Assembly (NCBI GenBank): GCA_010645155.1
Contig: JAAGOF010000128.1
Location: 248,179-312,178, forward strand
From: Tigriopus japonicus
Lineage: Eukaryota; Arthropoda; Copepoda; Harpacticoida; Harpacticidae
Length of the DNA: 64,000 nt
Direction: 5' to 3'
Shown: piece after piece, positions 9,360 through 22,400 of the stretch
Position numbering within the stretch: the stretch's first letter is position 1
Layout of the letters: each line of letters begins with the position of its first letter
Translations under genes and position numbers: made by a program
The notes under the pieces: model-generated
What the model was told of the DNA's origin: nothing
The model's input: the letters and a program-made list of their open reading frames with translations, nothing else
The model's database searches: none

Positions 9360-10332
9360 CAAGACTAAAGGGGCGATCAATACAGGAATTGTAAAAGTTA
9401 AGAGTTGACATTTTTGTTGGAAATACATTGAAAACTTATCGACGATACATCGTCGAAGGCGAATAAAGGTGTCAAGAATGAAATGCAAAAATCAAGTTGA
9501 TCACTTCTCCCCAAGGAGGAGATATTTTTCCACTTTGTTCGATAACTCGAACGATGAATATGAATGATATTCCCCAATGAATAAAATCATTGTGTTATGT
9601 GTTATTCAACACCAAGTTTGAAAATTATCAAAAAAATGATTAATAAATACATGAAACGTTCACAAGCAATTTTCCAACTTCTTAATTTTCACACCTTTTT
9701 TAAACATTTTGAGGTTTTAAAGCTTTTTCTGAAATATGTAACCTTTTATATTCATTTTCAAACTACTTTCGTCTCTTTCAAAGCATCTCTCTTTTGGCTC
9801 TTACAATCATTAGGTCATATGTTTTGTGTATTCCAAGGTGTGCTAGCAAAGTTGATTTCAAGGCAACTTCATGGCAGTTTCAGCTGTTTTGTTGATAGCA
9901 TAAGCTTTCTTGAATCAGAAGTACACTACGCAACTCATGAAAAAGAGAAATGTACCACAGGTGCCAAGGTGCAACAAGTAAGGTGCAACTTCAACAATAA
10001 TCCAACACTAGCCATATGTTTAGCATGCACAAACATGCCCTAGTTCCATTGACTTTAATTTAAAAAATTAGTATTTAATAAATTTTTCATTGAGTATTTT
10101 TATACTTGAGCATGTTTCTAGGTTGTAGAAACTTGAGCAAAACTTCTGAGATGGCCAAATGTTTTTTAAGTGAAGTCTTAGTCTTTTGTTTTTTTGGAAT
10201 GAAAAGATGACTACATCCAAAATGTAACAAAATGCCTTTGGACTTCGATGGTCAGCAAAATATTGTTATTGCTAACCGAGGTCGTCCTCATCTCCTTCAG
10301 AGTCTCAGGAAGATGGCTTTGACACTTGACGT
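9360..10332. other. Gene-less spacer between two CAAGAAG MITEs
   Basis: AT-rich. The longest open frame (9597-10043, +, 148 codons) is phenylalanine-rich with no recognisable motif, so I do not call a gene. Part of it (about 9836-9876) resembles 63208-63248, indicating a further dispersed repeat. Confidence 0.4.
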
Positions 10333-10339
10333 GTCGACC

Positions 10340-10805
10340 CAAGAAGCACTGGAATCAAGAAGCACTGGAATCATGGAGTGGGAGGCTAGCAATGAGAAAA
10401 ATGATTTCCAGTAAAAACAATTCAATTACGTTCTTCTGCAAATGAGACCTTGCATATGTTGACAAGAACACGTATTTCAATTTTCAGCTCAATCGAACGT
10501 CGGAGACAAAAGTTATGCTCACTCAAAGTTCAGTGCAAATCCAACTAAGAATGAATGAACTTGCCCTTTTGTGGTAATCGTTTTACCACAAAAGGGCGAG
10601 TTCATTCATTCTATGCTCTCTTCAGTACATAAGTTTGAGAAGGCCTAACTTTTCACACCGGCATTCGATTGGGCTGAAATTTGAAATACGTGTTCTTCTC
10701 AATGCAAGCCAGGTCTCATTTGCAGAAGAACGCAAATGGTTCGTTTCTGCTGGAAATCATAATTCTCGTTTCTAGCCTCCCACTCCATGATTTCCGTGCT
10801 TCTTG
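10340..10805. mobile_element. 466-bp foldback MITE, CAAGAAG family, copy 2 (inverted relative to copy 1)
   Basis: Same family as 8903-9352 in the opposite orientation. It is 16 bp longer because AAGAAGCACTGGAATC is tandemly duplicated at its left end. The 7-bp target duplication GTCGACC is at 10333-10339 and 10806-10812. Confidence 0.85.
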
Positions 10806-10812
10806 GTCGACC

Positions 10813-12340
10813 CCAAGCAATGGCACCTCCTCCGACCCTGACAGCCCTTGCCCGCATTCGAAAGTTGTAGGGTGTCATGTGGACTAGCCTCCACAAGTGG
10901 GACAAAAGTTGGTTGTCTTGGGCTCAATAGGTCTACGGGTAGTGTTAGTACATATTGCATAACCCGGTCAAAAAAATTTGTCAACAAAATCAAATCCTGA
11001 TGCGTTTTTAGTTGCTTGAAGCTTTACTCATCCTTGCAATTTCTCAAAAATATTTACATGGTGCCCATTTCCGTACTTTTTGGAGATTTGGATGCAATCC
11101 TGTGAATTGGAATAACCTTGAGAGCATCCAACAAAAGTGTGGAATTCTAGCAAAAGAGAAAACTAATGAAAGTTTTCTGAAAAAATGCTTTGGAAATGGT
11201 CCCAAGTTGGTAGAAATTCAATAGTCCCTTGTGATGCCAGCCTGTAACCTTGGGGATAACATGAAAAAGTGTCATTTTTTCGTCTTGATAACAAAAAGGG
11301 TGTTTTCCCTTTGAGAGAGTTGGCACCTGCCTTATGAAAATGTATCCTATAATTTCAACTCAATAGCACGTTATAAAAATATATGACTTTTAAGTCATTG
11401 TCCTTCGCAGAATGATTCATTCATGTGATTACCTCTCATGTTCGAGTTTTTACGTAATTGTGATATGTATTTTTGACTTTGAAGTTTAATTAAGCCAAAC
11501 GTTAAAAGTATTAAGCCTTAATAATTTCTTTAAGAAATCAAAGCTTGCACCGATTACTTCAGCTGTTCTTGCTTTGCCATTTTTTCTGTAGAATCAGGGT
11601 ATTTTTCTTTTTTTTCTTTATTTTTGATGCTTTTGGATTTTTTTGCGAGTCCAACCTTGTTGAGTGTGATTGGGTGGTAAGGTTGTCTGTATCTTTTGAA
11701 TCACCTTGAAGTCCATTAATTATTTTAAAACATGCACGTAAGCACAGTTGACGCCTCCCTCATATGTTCATTGTTAAATATGGAGGAGCATTGCTCCACC
11801 TAATATGAAATAATGTTTCATCTCTCATTGTCCCCTGGTAAAAGTCAAAATGGAGGGGAGCAAATCACGATGAATGGGCAAGATTCTCATTTTTTCAGGG
11901 CAAGTTTATTATGTTCATCATATGAGACTTGTTCCAAACTCAGATGGATTTCCACCCTTTTCCTCCTAGTTTATTCCTTAAACATGAACAACGCGGTCAA
12001 ATTCCTTAACAAGTTTCGACCTCAAGCAAACCTTAAATGCTGCAGTTCGTTACCTAAACCAAGATGTGTAACGAGCAATAATTATCTCGGAGAATTTGAG
12101 CATCTGACCCAACATTATCTGCATCCTGCTCCCAAACAAGGTAAAAATTCAAGGTCAAGTGGGTTCAGACAGCGTTAATAGGTATTGTGGTAAATTTCGA
12201 ACGTTCCTCGTGTACTTTGTTCCTTTGGCCCAAACTCTAAATTCATAAGTCTCCATGTCATGTGGTACTTTCCACCCTAATACCCTCAAGATCAAAATTC
12301 TCCTCCATCCATGTAAACGGCCTCATTTTCTCTCATCTGC
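10813..12340. other. Gene-less AT-rich DNA
   Basis: Only short unrelated open frames; no repeat boundaries recognised. Confidence 0.35.
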
Positions 12341-14270
12341 AATCCAGAGTCAAATTCTAGCCCACGAAGTGTGAGGTCGACGACAAACTGGAAAAGTTTC
12401 GCTCCAATATTCACGAGGATCGGTTTCGCACGGTCTCTCAACAACCTCCGCGTCCTCGAATTTCAACGGTAAATGGCCGAGCCAATCGCCGTTTCCGTAA
12501 TCAGGCGCGGAGACGATGTCAGTGTGACCACATTGGCCCCTGAAACCCTCAGCTTTTACCCGAAAAAAGCAATGTGAATCGCATAAATATTGAAAGGGAT
12601 GAGTATTTTGGCAAATCGACTTTATTCCAAAAAGAGGGTTTTTATCATTTGCTAATGATATCCACTTAATTACCATTTTTTCGCTTTTTGTCTTTTATGA
12701 TAAGATGGAAAATCGAGACCAAATTTTCAAAGTAATGGAAAAATGACCCAATTTTTTCAACTGTGAATTTTGATACCAAGACTCTTAACCCAAAAAACGC
12801 GACAAAAATAGGTATAATTAGTTAATTTTAGTAGGTTTTCCATTTTATTTGCAATTTTATTTGTTATTTGTACGCGTCTTTTCCATTTTATTTCTTACTT
12901 TTTAGCTATGCTTTCCGTTTTATTTCCCATTTTATTTTTTTACTTTTAGTATGGTTTTGGTTTTTTTCCATTCCGACGTTTTTATTTTCCATTTCTGTGC
13001 TCCAACGGTTTAATATATTTGCTAAATATCTTCACTCTTTCTCATTGAATAACATAACTGTAATTTTTTTGTTATTCAATCAACTGAAAATTCAGATGTC
13101 TTGTATCCATGATCTTGGTCTCGCAAAAACAACACTTTTTCCAAATACGAACGCAAAATCGTAATATCTCCAACGTCACCCTGAAACAAAAGATCCACAA
13201 GGCCGAACCCGATATCTTTTGTCGGTAAGTTAGTGATCCCAGTTCCATCGAGGTGTCAAGGCATATTTCTCGATTGCAATATATTTCCAAAGAGAATGTG
13301 TGTTTTGGGGTTTCCGTGACCCCCCAATATTCCGCCCAATGCATCCGTCCGAAATGGACTCATTTTCGTGAACCACAGTCTTCTGCAAAAAGGAGAACTT
13401 TGTTGAGAAAGTGACTTTTTCCACGATTCTTGCATCGGATTCTTGTCTTGACTGAGGTGAGGAAAAGGTGAGAACAAGCTAAAGTTTGAGACTAAATGAT
13501 CTGTTTCTGACATGAAGTGGGTGCAAACAATGGAGTCTTTTTTTCGGGAGGACAAAGAGAAGTTTTGGATATATTAACTTTGGCGCTCAATCGATAAACA
13601 AAATGTGTGACTTTGATTGCTTCATTCTGTTCTTATGATACAATTTATGGCTCACAAACAAGTCCCCACCCAAAGAACTTGATTTGTCATCCAAACCACT
13701 CTTGTTGGGAACATAAAACACTCATTGGGCTGTCAACTCGTAATGGACCTTAGCGGTCTTTTCAAGTGCGAAAGTTTGTTCCCGATGCAAAATCGACGTT
13801 CAAACTTGGGTCGAATGCCGCGGTATTGCCATTGATTTTCTGCCCTCTTGGGCTTGCTTCGAAAGTGCCCCAATAAAGTTCGGAAGTGCTCTTCACTTGT
13901 CGGATCTGCTTTTCAATCTTCTGCGAATTCGCCATTAAACGGTTCATTAAACCACGAGGCCGATGCAAGGAAATAATCTAATGAAACCACGACCACGACC
14001 CCGAACCAGCATTCCATTTATTCTCTGAATAAACCAGATGGTAGATTGCCTTTTGTCGTGGGTGAAATTGCAACCTGGGGAGGCATTAATTCGGATCATG
14101 TTTCATTAAGGCCAATTTAGGCACACCTCGGCAACCGGAAAGGCCAAAGTAAACGAAGAAGGGACCGGACTATTTGTTTCAATGAGCGAGAATGTTCATG
14201 CAGATTAAACATTGAGATTACCTTCCGTTCATTCGAGTGGGACAATGTATATCAAAGTCGGTCTTTAGGT
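12341..14270. other. GC-richer, non-repetitive island with exon-like open frames, unassigned
   Basis: Composition is visibly less AT-rich than the surroundings and no TE boundary was found. On + there is an open 36-codon stretch (12361-12468) between an acceptor-like TTCTAG and a donor-like GTAAAT, and another (13096-13224) between TTCAG and a perfect GTAAGT. Their phases do not fit each other directly. On - there are open frames at 12350-12560 and 13762-13968. I recognise no protein family and cannot choose a strand. It may be a decayed gene, isolated exons or conserved non-coding DNA. Confidence 0.25.
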
Positions 14271-14280
14271 AACTCAAATA

Positions 14281-15424
14281 CGAGGGGTATACCAAAAAGA
14301 ATGCAAACAACCTTTTAATTTTTGATTCACACTACCAATTTTAAAAATCAAGGATCACGCAAAAAAGAGTTTTGGCTACAAAATTTGTTTCAAAAACCTT
14401 TTTGACAACCTTGTTTTGGATTGGGTGACCCCCCCTGAAATTTTGCCAAACAGTCGCCATGTGCGACCTCGTCATTATTTTGTACTCGACCAATAAGATC
14501 ATAAAAAGGGAAAAAACACATTGAATTGTATCTACGAAGTCCAGGCTCTCCATTTTAGTCAAGTTTGCAGACTTTGGCCAAAAGATTGGAAAGATGTGGG
14601 CGCAAAAAGTCAATGAAGTTAATATTTGAAGAAATGTTCGTCATGGGTTGACAATATTGAGCTCGTGGGGGGCCCTTTTGACTCAAAAAGGCAATTGACC
14701 ATTTTTACGACTCCATTAAAGGTTGCTCTTTTCTGTGGTATATTCTAAACCAAGGTTCGGCAACCGGTGGGCCGCGGCCCAAATGTGGGCCCTAGGGTGG
14801 TCGTTGATGGGCCCAGGAGCTATGGAAAAAGTCCAAAATAGTAGGCCCGAGAGCCATCCATAGTACTGTATTCGTGGGCCCAAAGCTCTTTGATCACTAA
14901 TTTGTGGGCCCCTGAACCTACCAATGCCTGTTTGGTGGGCCCCTGACAACACAAATCAAATTTCGTGGGCCTTGACCCAAAAGTGGTTGCCGACCCCTGG
15001 TCTAAACCATCCTAGAGCCTTATTTATGCCTCTCAAGAACGCTAGAAGAAGGGTGTCACTTTTTCGCGTTCAAAAAAACGAAGACCGAGGTCTTCATGAT
15101 ACACAAAAGTTGCCAAATATTGGACTGATTGTCTTGTAATTCGGATATGGCATTTTTCTACCTTTGGTTGTTCCCTTTGAGGAAAAACAGCTGAAAAATT
15201 AACATCCAGGACCTGGAGGGCCCCCAGAAGACTCCCGTAGGGGTCAGCAAAAACTACCCTAAAGATTCCTTTGCTACCTGCTTCAAAGAGCAATTGCACC
15301 TTTGGAAATTGGTTAAATCTTGATATTTTGATCATGTTCAGAAATTGCTTTTAATGATTGGTTAGATAAATCTTATTGTTCTCAAGTTAATACACCATTT
15401 GTATTCGTTTTGGTACGCCCCTCG
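14281..15424 (+). mobile_element. Mariner-like element, degenerate, with a nested hAT MITE
   Basis: Imperfect inverted ends CGAGGGGTATACCAAAAAG... and ...TTTTGGTACGCCCCTCG are flanked by TA dinucleotides (14279-14280, 15425-15426). On + near 15130-15310 a stop-interrupted frame retains the mariner catalytic-domain end (NSDMAFFYLWLFPLRKNS, then CFKEQLHLWK), the equivalent of the usual SPDLAPCDFWLFP...CF..W block. Without the nested insert it is about 890 bp, shorter than intact mariners. Confidence 0.75.
14751..14999. mobile_element. 249-bp hAT-like MITE nested in the mariner
   Basis: Ends CAAGGTTCGGCAACC and, inverted, CAGGGGTCGGCAACC, the classic hAT-type terminus. Flanking 8-mers TTCTAAAC and GTCTAAAC match at 7 of 8. 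The interior is rich in GTGGGCC repeats. Confidence 0.85.
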
Positions 15425-15426
15425 TA

Positions 15427-17078
15427 TGTGTTTTTGAATAAAACATGAGCGATATTTTTTCCTATACCTTAACATGTCTACACATTAGACAAAAGATCCT
15501 AGTCTAATGTTACCACTTGTGGCTGATGTGTGAAAACGAACATTTTTATTTTTTTGGAAGAGTTCTTTTGTCACTTGTTTTTATGGAGGGAAATTAGATT
15601 TTTCCTACATTTCCTTCCACATGTGAGTCATATACAAACTATTATTGGGACAAAATGCTTTCTACAATTAATTTTCTTTGGATATGTGCTAGAACTAGGA
15701 TTAGGATGATGTTTGTCTCCATGAAAAAAATAAATATTTATTTGTGTTACGCTTCTAAGATATGTGGTCCCATTTGCTCTATGTCATTTGTTTGTCATTG
15801 AATGGAAAATAAACTAGGCATTGGTTGTGAGGTTGCGTAAAAGTAGAAAACTGCAAGATGCTCAAAGACTTTGTTGGGACTTTGATCCATCACCTTCTGC
15901 TTCTCTTTGAAGCTAGAATTCAGCTTAAAAAAAGTTCTTGACATCTGGTCACCCAAGAAACCAAATGCAGCCATTGCTTATCCCAAGATAACTTGTATAC
16001 TTGAAGTTTCCTCCTTAGGGAGATCTTTATTTGAGAAATCCATGGGTGGGAATCCCAATTGCAGTGAAGGAAAGGGAAAACTATTGCAAAATCATTTGCC
16101 CGTTGGAGTGAAAGAAAATTATTTCTTAAAACTTTTGTCATATCAGGAAGGGCTCATTATTCACTGTCCACCAAATTGTATTACTAAACTTTATTTCAGC
16201 TCAATACTATCACACAAAAAATGAAAGTCCCTGAATGCCTTGGTTAAGCAACATACAGTATATGAATAAAACACTACTCTTTTCACTACTACTAATTTAT
16301 AGATAAAGAAGTTCCACACATGGTTATTTAAATTCTGTGGTGTTTCTCTCCAATTTAGTTTGTGTGGGCGTGTTCGATTTTCCAGTTAAAAACCACTTGC
16401 CATGTATACAATGAAGCCAACGTGCTAAAAGAGAACTGATGCGCACAAGCTGATTATGACAAACACCATTCCAATATTCTTTTCTTCAACAATCCCTTTG
16501 GACACATTTCAATAAATCTTTTTCCTCGCAGAAGGCAATATGTCTTCAATTTTGGACATTCTCTGCCTTCAAGCACTCTTCTTTCACTTTCCTTGGAAAC
16601 AAATAAATCCCGTCAAAATGGAACTAGTTTCTCAATTTCATTGAACAACAATGGAGATGGGTTCTTTCTGGTTTTCAATCTACTCAACCATTCTTGCGCG
16701 CACTACTTAGATGCGACTGCCAATTAACCCTTCAAAAAATGTCAGCTTGTACGTCCTATGGCGTGTGAACTCGCTGCCATACCTCCTCCCCCCTTAATAT
16801 AATTTATTTTAAAGAAATCATTATTCTGAATGAAACAAAAGTTGACCTCGATAAGCAATCTCGGGTTCACATAGCCAGGGGAGAATATCATGGGATTGAA
16901 ATGCTGGCTTCAAACGATCCAGCAAGACAGTATCAATCTTTCCATTCATATCCAACACATCAGTGTGACACAGCGAAAACAAAGAAATGGCCTTGAAAGC
17001 TGTATGGCCTTTTACACGAAGATTAAGAGAGATCCAAAACTAAGGTTTTTAGGGTCAATTGACCTTTCATAGGGCCCT
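15427..17078. other. Gene-less AT-rich DNA
   Basis: No supported gene or repeat; the open frame at 15907-16224 is featureless. Confidence 0.35.
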
Positions 17079-17275
17079 TTATTTTTCAAAATATCCGTCG
17101 TTGGCGGCCAACATGGCCTCAATCCTGGGCCTAAAGGCCCTACAAGTCCTCTTGAGGATATCCTCAGACATCAAGACCCACTCTTGCTTGACGGCAGCCT
17201 TCAGAGAGTCCACATTTTGGTGGGAGCTAACACAGGCCTTCTATTCAATGGCGCTCCAAACCACATAATTTATCC
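17079..17275 (-). pseudogene. Tc1/mariner-like transposase C-terminal fragment
   Basis: On - the frame reads SHQNVDSLKAAVKQEW, then CRAFRPRIEAMLAANDGYFEK and a stop at 17081-17079. This matches the last 50 or so residues of mariner/Tc1-type transposases (LKA...W...CRAFRPRLEA...GG.FE). A stop just upstream and lack of the DDE core show it is a relic. Confidence 0.7.
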
Positions 17276-17639
17276 ATCCAAAATAAGGATGGAATATGAT
17301 GCCGTCATCAGGGAGACTAAATTTACCATTTAAAATGGCGAAAAACCACTTATTTATGTATTTGGTTCGGGGCTTAAATTATGGTTTATAAAACTGATGG
17401 TGTTTTGAGACCCCAGGCTCACCATAAGCCTAAGGGCTTGTTTTCATAGGTTCCTTGATTTTTTTCTGGGCCATGGTCCAAAATTGGATGAGGCCCAAAA
17501 CGAGATTTTTGATTGGATAACAAACAAGCAACGTTTAACAATAATCTTCTAAAAATACGCTCATCATTGGTGGCAAGAATAACAATTGCTAGTAGAGCAA
17601 CGAGTTGATTATGAGCTACAAAAGGCGTCTCTCAAGTAT

Positions 17640-19405
17640 TTAAACCATTCCCTCCAAGAGTTTTTGATTGAAAGCTTTAAATTTGTAATAGGTTTCAAAT
17701 CGTTCCAGGATTTTGAGAATGAATACGAGGGTAATTTTTGAAACCAGGCGAGTCAAGAGGCATTTTATATGACTGCAAGGGACTAGATCTCTTATTTTCA
17801 TTAATTTCAGTTTCTGGACATTATCCCCCGTACGAGCTTTTGCTTTTACCTTTTTAATCCATCGGATTGCTCTCTTCTGAAGGGTTAAGCTTTTTAACGC
17901 AGAACATTGCCAAAAGTAACCAATCCCGTATTCAAGTTTACTCTTAATTAGAGCTTTGTAGAGCATGGTCCGCATTTGTGTTGAAAGAGATTTTTTGGCC
18001 AAGAAGAATGTATTAAGTGTTTTTCTGACACTTTGATTGATGTGCTTTGTGAGTTCGTTCCATTTCAAGTTTTAGGTTAGTTTTGTCAGAATCCATTACT
18101 AGTCTGTTCATTTCGAACCAATTCGATACATCTATCAGCCATTTGTTTGCATCGTCTTTAATTTTTAACAAGGCATTCCCAAAATGTTGCAGTGTCGTAA
18201 CGTCTGCGAAAATAGTTGTTTCAAAAGGCGTTGCCCTTGGAAGATTGTTTGTAAGGATTATAACTAGTAATGGACCAAGAACGCTCCCCTGAGGAACACC
18301 ACAAGTGATTGGAGCGAGGTCAGAATAAATGTTGCCGTGTTGGACAAATTGCTTGCGGTCATCCAAGTAGTTTTTTACCCACCTGATAATGTTATCACCA
18401 GGGCCACCAAATTTATGTAAAAAATATCGCTGAAAAATGTATGTATTATTTTTGGTAGTTTTTTTGAGAAATAATGTAACAAAATCGGATTTTTTGGTAA
18501 TTTGGTCACATATTGCCTCAAAAATAACCTTTTTCGTACTTGTCATCTAAATCATGTTTCATAGGTGGAAAAAGATGCTAAAATAATTATTTGCGTCACA
18601 ATTGTTGCAAATTTAATCGCTTCTATTCGTATTTTGATTTTGACATCATTTTTGTAGATCATTCTTAACAGAACAGGCATTTTTCTACACTTATTTCGAA
18701 ATTTTCCCAATTTTTGTAGTTTTTGGACAAAAATTGCACATTTTTGTAACTGCAATGTAAAATGTTATTTATATGTAATGCGCTGTATATTCTTGCTCTT
18801 TTATCTTGACTTTGTCGTAAAATTAAACATTAATCCATATCAGTTTTATTGAAATAGTCAATTTAACCACATTTATGTAAAATTTTCTCTATTTATGTAA
18901 TTTTGGACAAAAATTGAAGATTTTGGTAATTACATTGCAAAATGTGATTTACAACTATCTGGTGGCCCTGGTTATCATTGTAATTGTTTTTGGCTAGCTT
19001 TTTCAAAAGAATCTGATGGTTGACAGTATCAAATGCTTTGCGAAGATCAACAAGGATGGATGCCCAAAGAATATTTTGAATCGTTTCCGTTCTTGAAAAT
19101 ATTTTGCATGAATTTATGTATGGCGTGTAGTGACGAATGTTTTTGTCGAAATCCAAACTGAAAGTCACTAAGCTGATCTTTTTCGAAAGGAGTAGATATC
19201 TGCTTATAAACATTTTTTCTAATATTTTGGACAGAGATGAAAGAATGCTTATCGGGCGGTAGTTTGTCATTAGTTATTGGTCACCGCTTTTAAAAAGTGG
19301 CAGGACTATTGCTCTTCTCCAGTATTCTGGGATATAACCTGTTGTTAAAAAAATGTTTACTAGTTTGGCCAGTGGGTGAGCAAGCTCGGTCTTTATGCAG
19401 GGTTC
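17640..19405 (-). pseudogene. Non-LTR retrotransposon RT relic (Jockey/CR1 type), interrupted
   Basis: On - the conserved RT blocks appear in order: GYIPEYWRRAIVLPLFKSGD, NYRPISILSSLSKILEKM, QFGFRQKHSS (in a shifted frame), LVDLRKAFDTVNHQILLKKL, GVPQGSVLGPLL, and FADVTTL in place of F/YADD, so a catalytic Asp is lost. Thumb-region sequence follows to a stop at 17640. There is an in-frame stop after KSGDQ, at least one frameshift and a 572-bp hAT-like insertion. Family assignment beyond the Jockey/CR1 group needs a phylogeny. Confidence 0.85.
18399..18970. mobile_element. 572-bp hAT-like MITE (CAGGGCCACCA family) inserted in the LINE
   Basis: Inverted termini CAGGGCCACCA; flanking 8-mers GTTATCAC (18391-18398) and GTTATCAT (18971-18978). 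Removing the insert with one duplication joins NNYNDN to IIRWVKNYLDD and restores the normal RT sequence, which fixes the borders. Confidence 0.85.
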
Positions 19406-22400
19406 AAATCAAACTCTCTATTTGTCACTTGAATGAAAAATGTGTTTGATCATGGAGGATATCCAAAAGGTAACTCGGGTTTTGGGAGACTTCACAATAA
19501 GGGTGGCATCAAGGTTAAGTAAACATTTTTAATCCTATAATTTTGAAATAATACTGGCATGGATGGCGGTCCTGAAAGATTGAAATCAGATTGAATCCCA
19601 TCAGTAAGCAACAGTGACGTAGTTGATAACTATGTTATCAAGTGTCTCTCATTTTCGTAGTCCAGAACATTTAAACCTTTTCCCAAGGGAGCGATTACCG
19701 TATATAATTGCAGACTTAGTCGTCAGGTAGTCTAGGCTTGCCAAAAAATTGCCTGAGTTTTTAAGGGTCAGATTATCGAAAAATGTTACATTTAAGACCA
19801 ATGCCATGATTAATGTATGTTGAGATGTATTGCAGAGTAATTTAAAAAACAAATGAAGAAATTGGAAGCCTTCAATGAAACAAATCATTTATTTTTACGT
19901 TTAGTTGCCCAGGAACCGATCTCCTCTGACCATCTTGTCATTCGATGTTGGGGATTCCTGATTCAAAAATTCGGAAAAACCTTCTCAATCTGTGTAGCGA
20001 AATTTAAGATAAAAGCAACAGAACATATTTTTTTGCTAAAAAATGTCAAGAATTGCTATTCCATCGTCAAGTAGTGCAGATGAGAAAAGAATTGTTGCAA
20101 TTACCAGGCCTAAATCTTCATTTTAGCTAACTTTTTACGCTCATCAGAAACATGTCTTCCAAACTTTTTTTCCCGCCAAAAATGATGACATCACTAGTAA
20201 TTCCTGCTATTGAACCCAAAGAGCGGATAAGTAGCCATTATTACGCCACTTTACCACTTATATGTGATTATTGCCCATTGGTTAATGGATTACTTTTGTT
20301 ATTAGATGGAATTGGATTTAATGCCCTTGACATCCAGAAACGTTTTTCTTTTTTATTAGTTGGCTAGCTGGCCACGTATTGCGAGATTGTTCCAATCCAT
20401 TGGGCTTTCAGCTCTTTATTTACATCTTATTTGGACCAAATTCTTCTCCAAGTTTCGTTCTTGAAGACGAAGCTCACTGAACCAAGCTCTGATGGATTTT
20501 CTCGCCGTTTCCTCCAGTTTCGTTTGAACAATTCTGACCACTTACCCTTCTAGGATATATCTTGGAATTGTGGCCAATTTCAACAAAAATGAGAAAAAAA
20601 ACGATCAAAGACAGCCTTCAAAGGCTGAGCATCTACTGACTTTTCTAGACGGTGCCTTTTATCCTTTACTCTACCAGCACCATAATTCAATATGAGCACG
20701 ATTGTCACGACCAATGTTGCGTGAAATAGATAGACTTCATGCATGCTTTGATCAATCTGTTATCGGACCTAAAGAAAGTCAATCATCGTGAAATGGACTT
20801 GAAGATTCAGGATCCAGGATTTAGTTTTGTACTCCAAGAGCATCGAGATGCAATTAAACCCCTCTTTGTTGCGATTGAAATGGAAATATAAGGTGCAAAT
20901 TTTTTATAGGGTTAGAACAGGCAAGACTCAAGATGTAAAGAGATAAAATATTCCTTTAGTAATTAAAGTTTTGTTCGTTGTAAAATCAGGCATTGAATTA
21001 GAATTACAAATCATAAATAACCTGAAATTTTTTTCCAGTTGCTAAAAACCTCAAGATTTTGCCATTTTAATTAATGACACACGTCAGAGGTCTTGGAGTT
21101 TTTCAGGTGCCTATTCAGTTTTCTTCAAATTATGAATTTGTCGTAATTAAGCCGTCTTACGGGATAATATAGATATCACTTTGGTCCTCCAAACCAATAA
21201 CCGTGACTTAATATATCATTTACGTACGTGTAATTCAGTTCAACAGAGGTGAAATTATAAACACAATACGTCTTAATTCACTTGGGTATGCCAAAGCCAA
21301 ACGGCATCGAACGGGCTGAAAAGCAGGGTTGGTTTTATGAAAGAAGATCTCGTCTCTCATCTCTCCAAGATACCTTGGACAGGACACACCGGGATTTTCC
21401 GGCATTTACGGGATTTTCGATTTTTTAGTCAAAACATAAATATGGAAGATTTGACTTGTGTCTTAATAGGTCTGATGATTAGAATAAAATGTTTTGGTAA
21501 ATTTACATTATCCTTAGTATACATTTATTTCACTTTTGCCATTTTTACTTCAAGGAACCTTACAATTTGTATTTGTTTTCTTTAAAAAAATCCCGTTTTC
21601 AATTAGCTAATCACGTCCTGTGATCCTGGAAAAATAATTTCTGAAAATGTCTTGAAAATTCCGTTTATTGCGTATCAAAAGTTAGAAAATTCCGTCCCGG
21701 GATCCCGGGGATAATCCCCTGACCAACCCTGCTAAAGAGTTGCTTGAATTCAACGAGTCAAGAAGCATGCTTTACATTCAGTCAAAGCGTATGAACTAAT
21801 AGCCCATTTTGTTCCTTGCAAATTTGGTTTTGTGGGACTTGAACGGGTTCTTAAGACGAACTTTTTCTTGAATTGGATCCCTTTCAAAAGTGAAAGATCT
21901 TTCAAGCGAGAGAACCTAGATAAGGTTAAATGCACCTGCAGAAATTGGACCATCATTTCTAATGAACAAGCATTTGTGGACTCGACTGTTCTTAACGCTA
22001 AATTTCACAATAACCAATGACCAAGAAACGTCCATCAAAACAGTTTACTTCGATGTCGATACGTGTTACTCAATGTTTGAGACGAAATATAATATAAAAA
22101 GTTGGCTCTGCAATATATACCATCTTTCAACCCATTTCTTTAGGTTTTGCCTTTAGAACCAAATGGTTGGTGGTTGTGATTGAATGTCATTCAGCGCCTT
22201 TTTTCCTTTTCATGTGAAGTTTTACTTGACGTTGCTCGAGCTTCCTTTGATCAAAAGGCCTACCTACAATTTACAATTCACACACGTGACAAACGCCAAC
22301 CAATCCTTTTGAAAACGGTCTTGCTCTGAAATGATCTCCGTATATCAAATCAAAATTGCAACTCAAGGCAAGAATGAATAGTTCTCGCATCCATAATTGA

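Noticed and set aside
9597..10043. 148-codon open frame on +
   Set aside because: Low complexity, Phe/Leu/Lys composition as expected by chance in AT-rich DNA, no motif, and part of it is repeated elsewhere.
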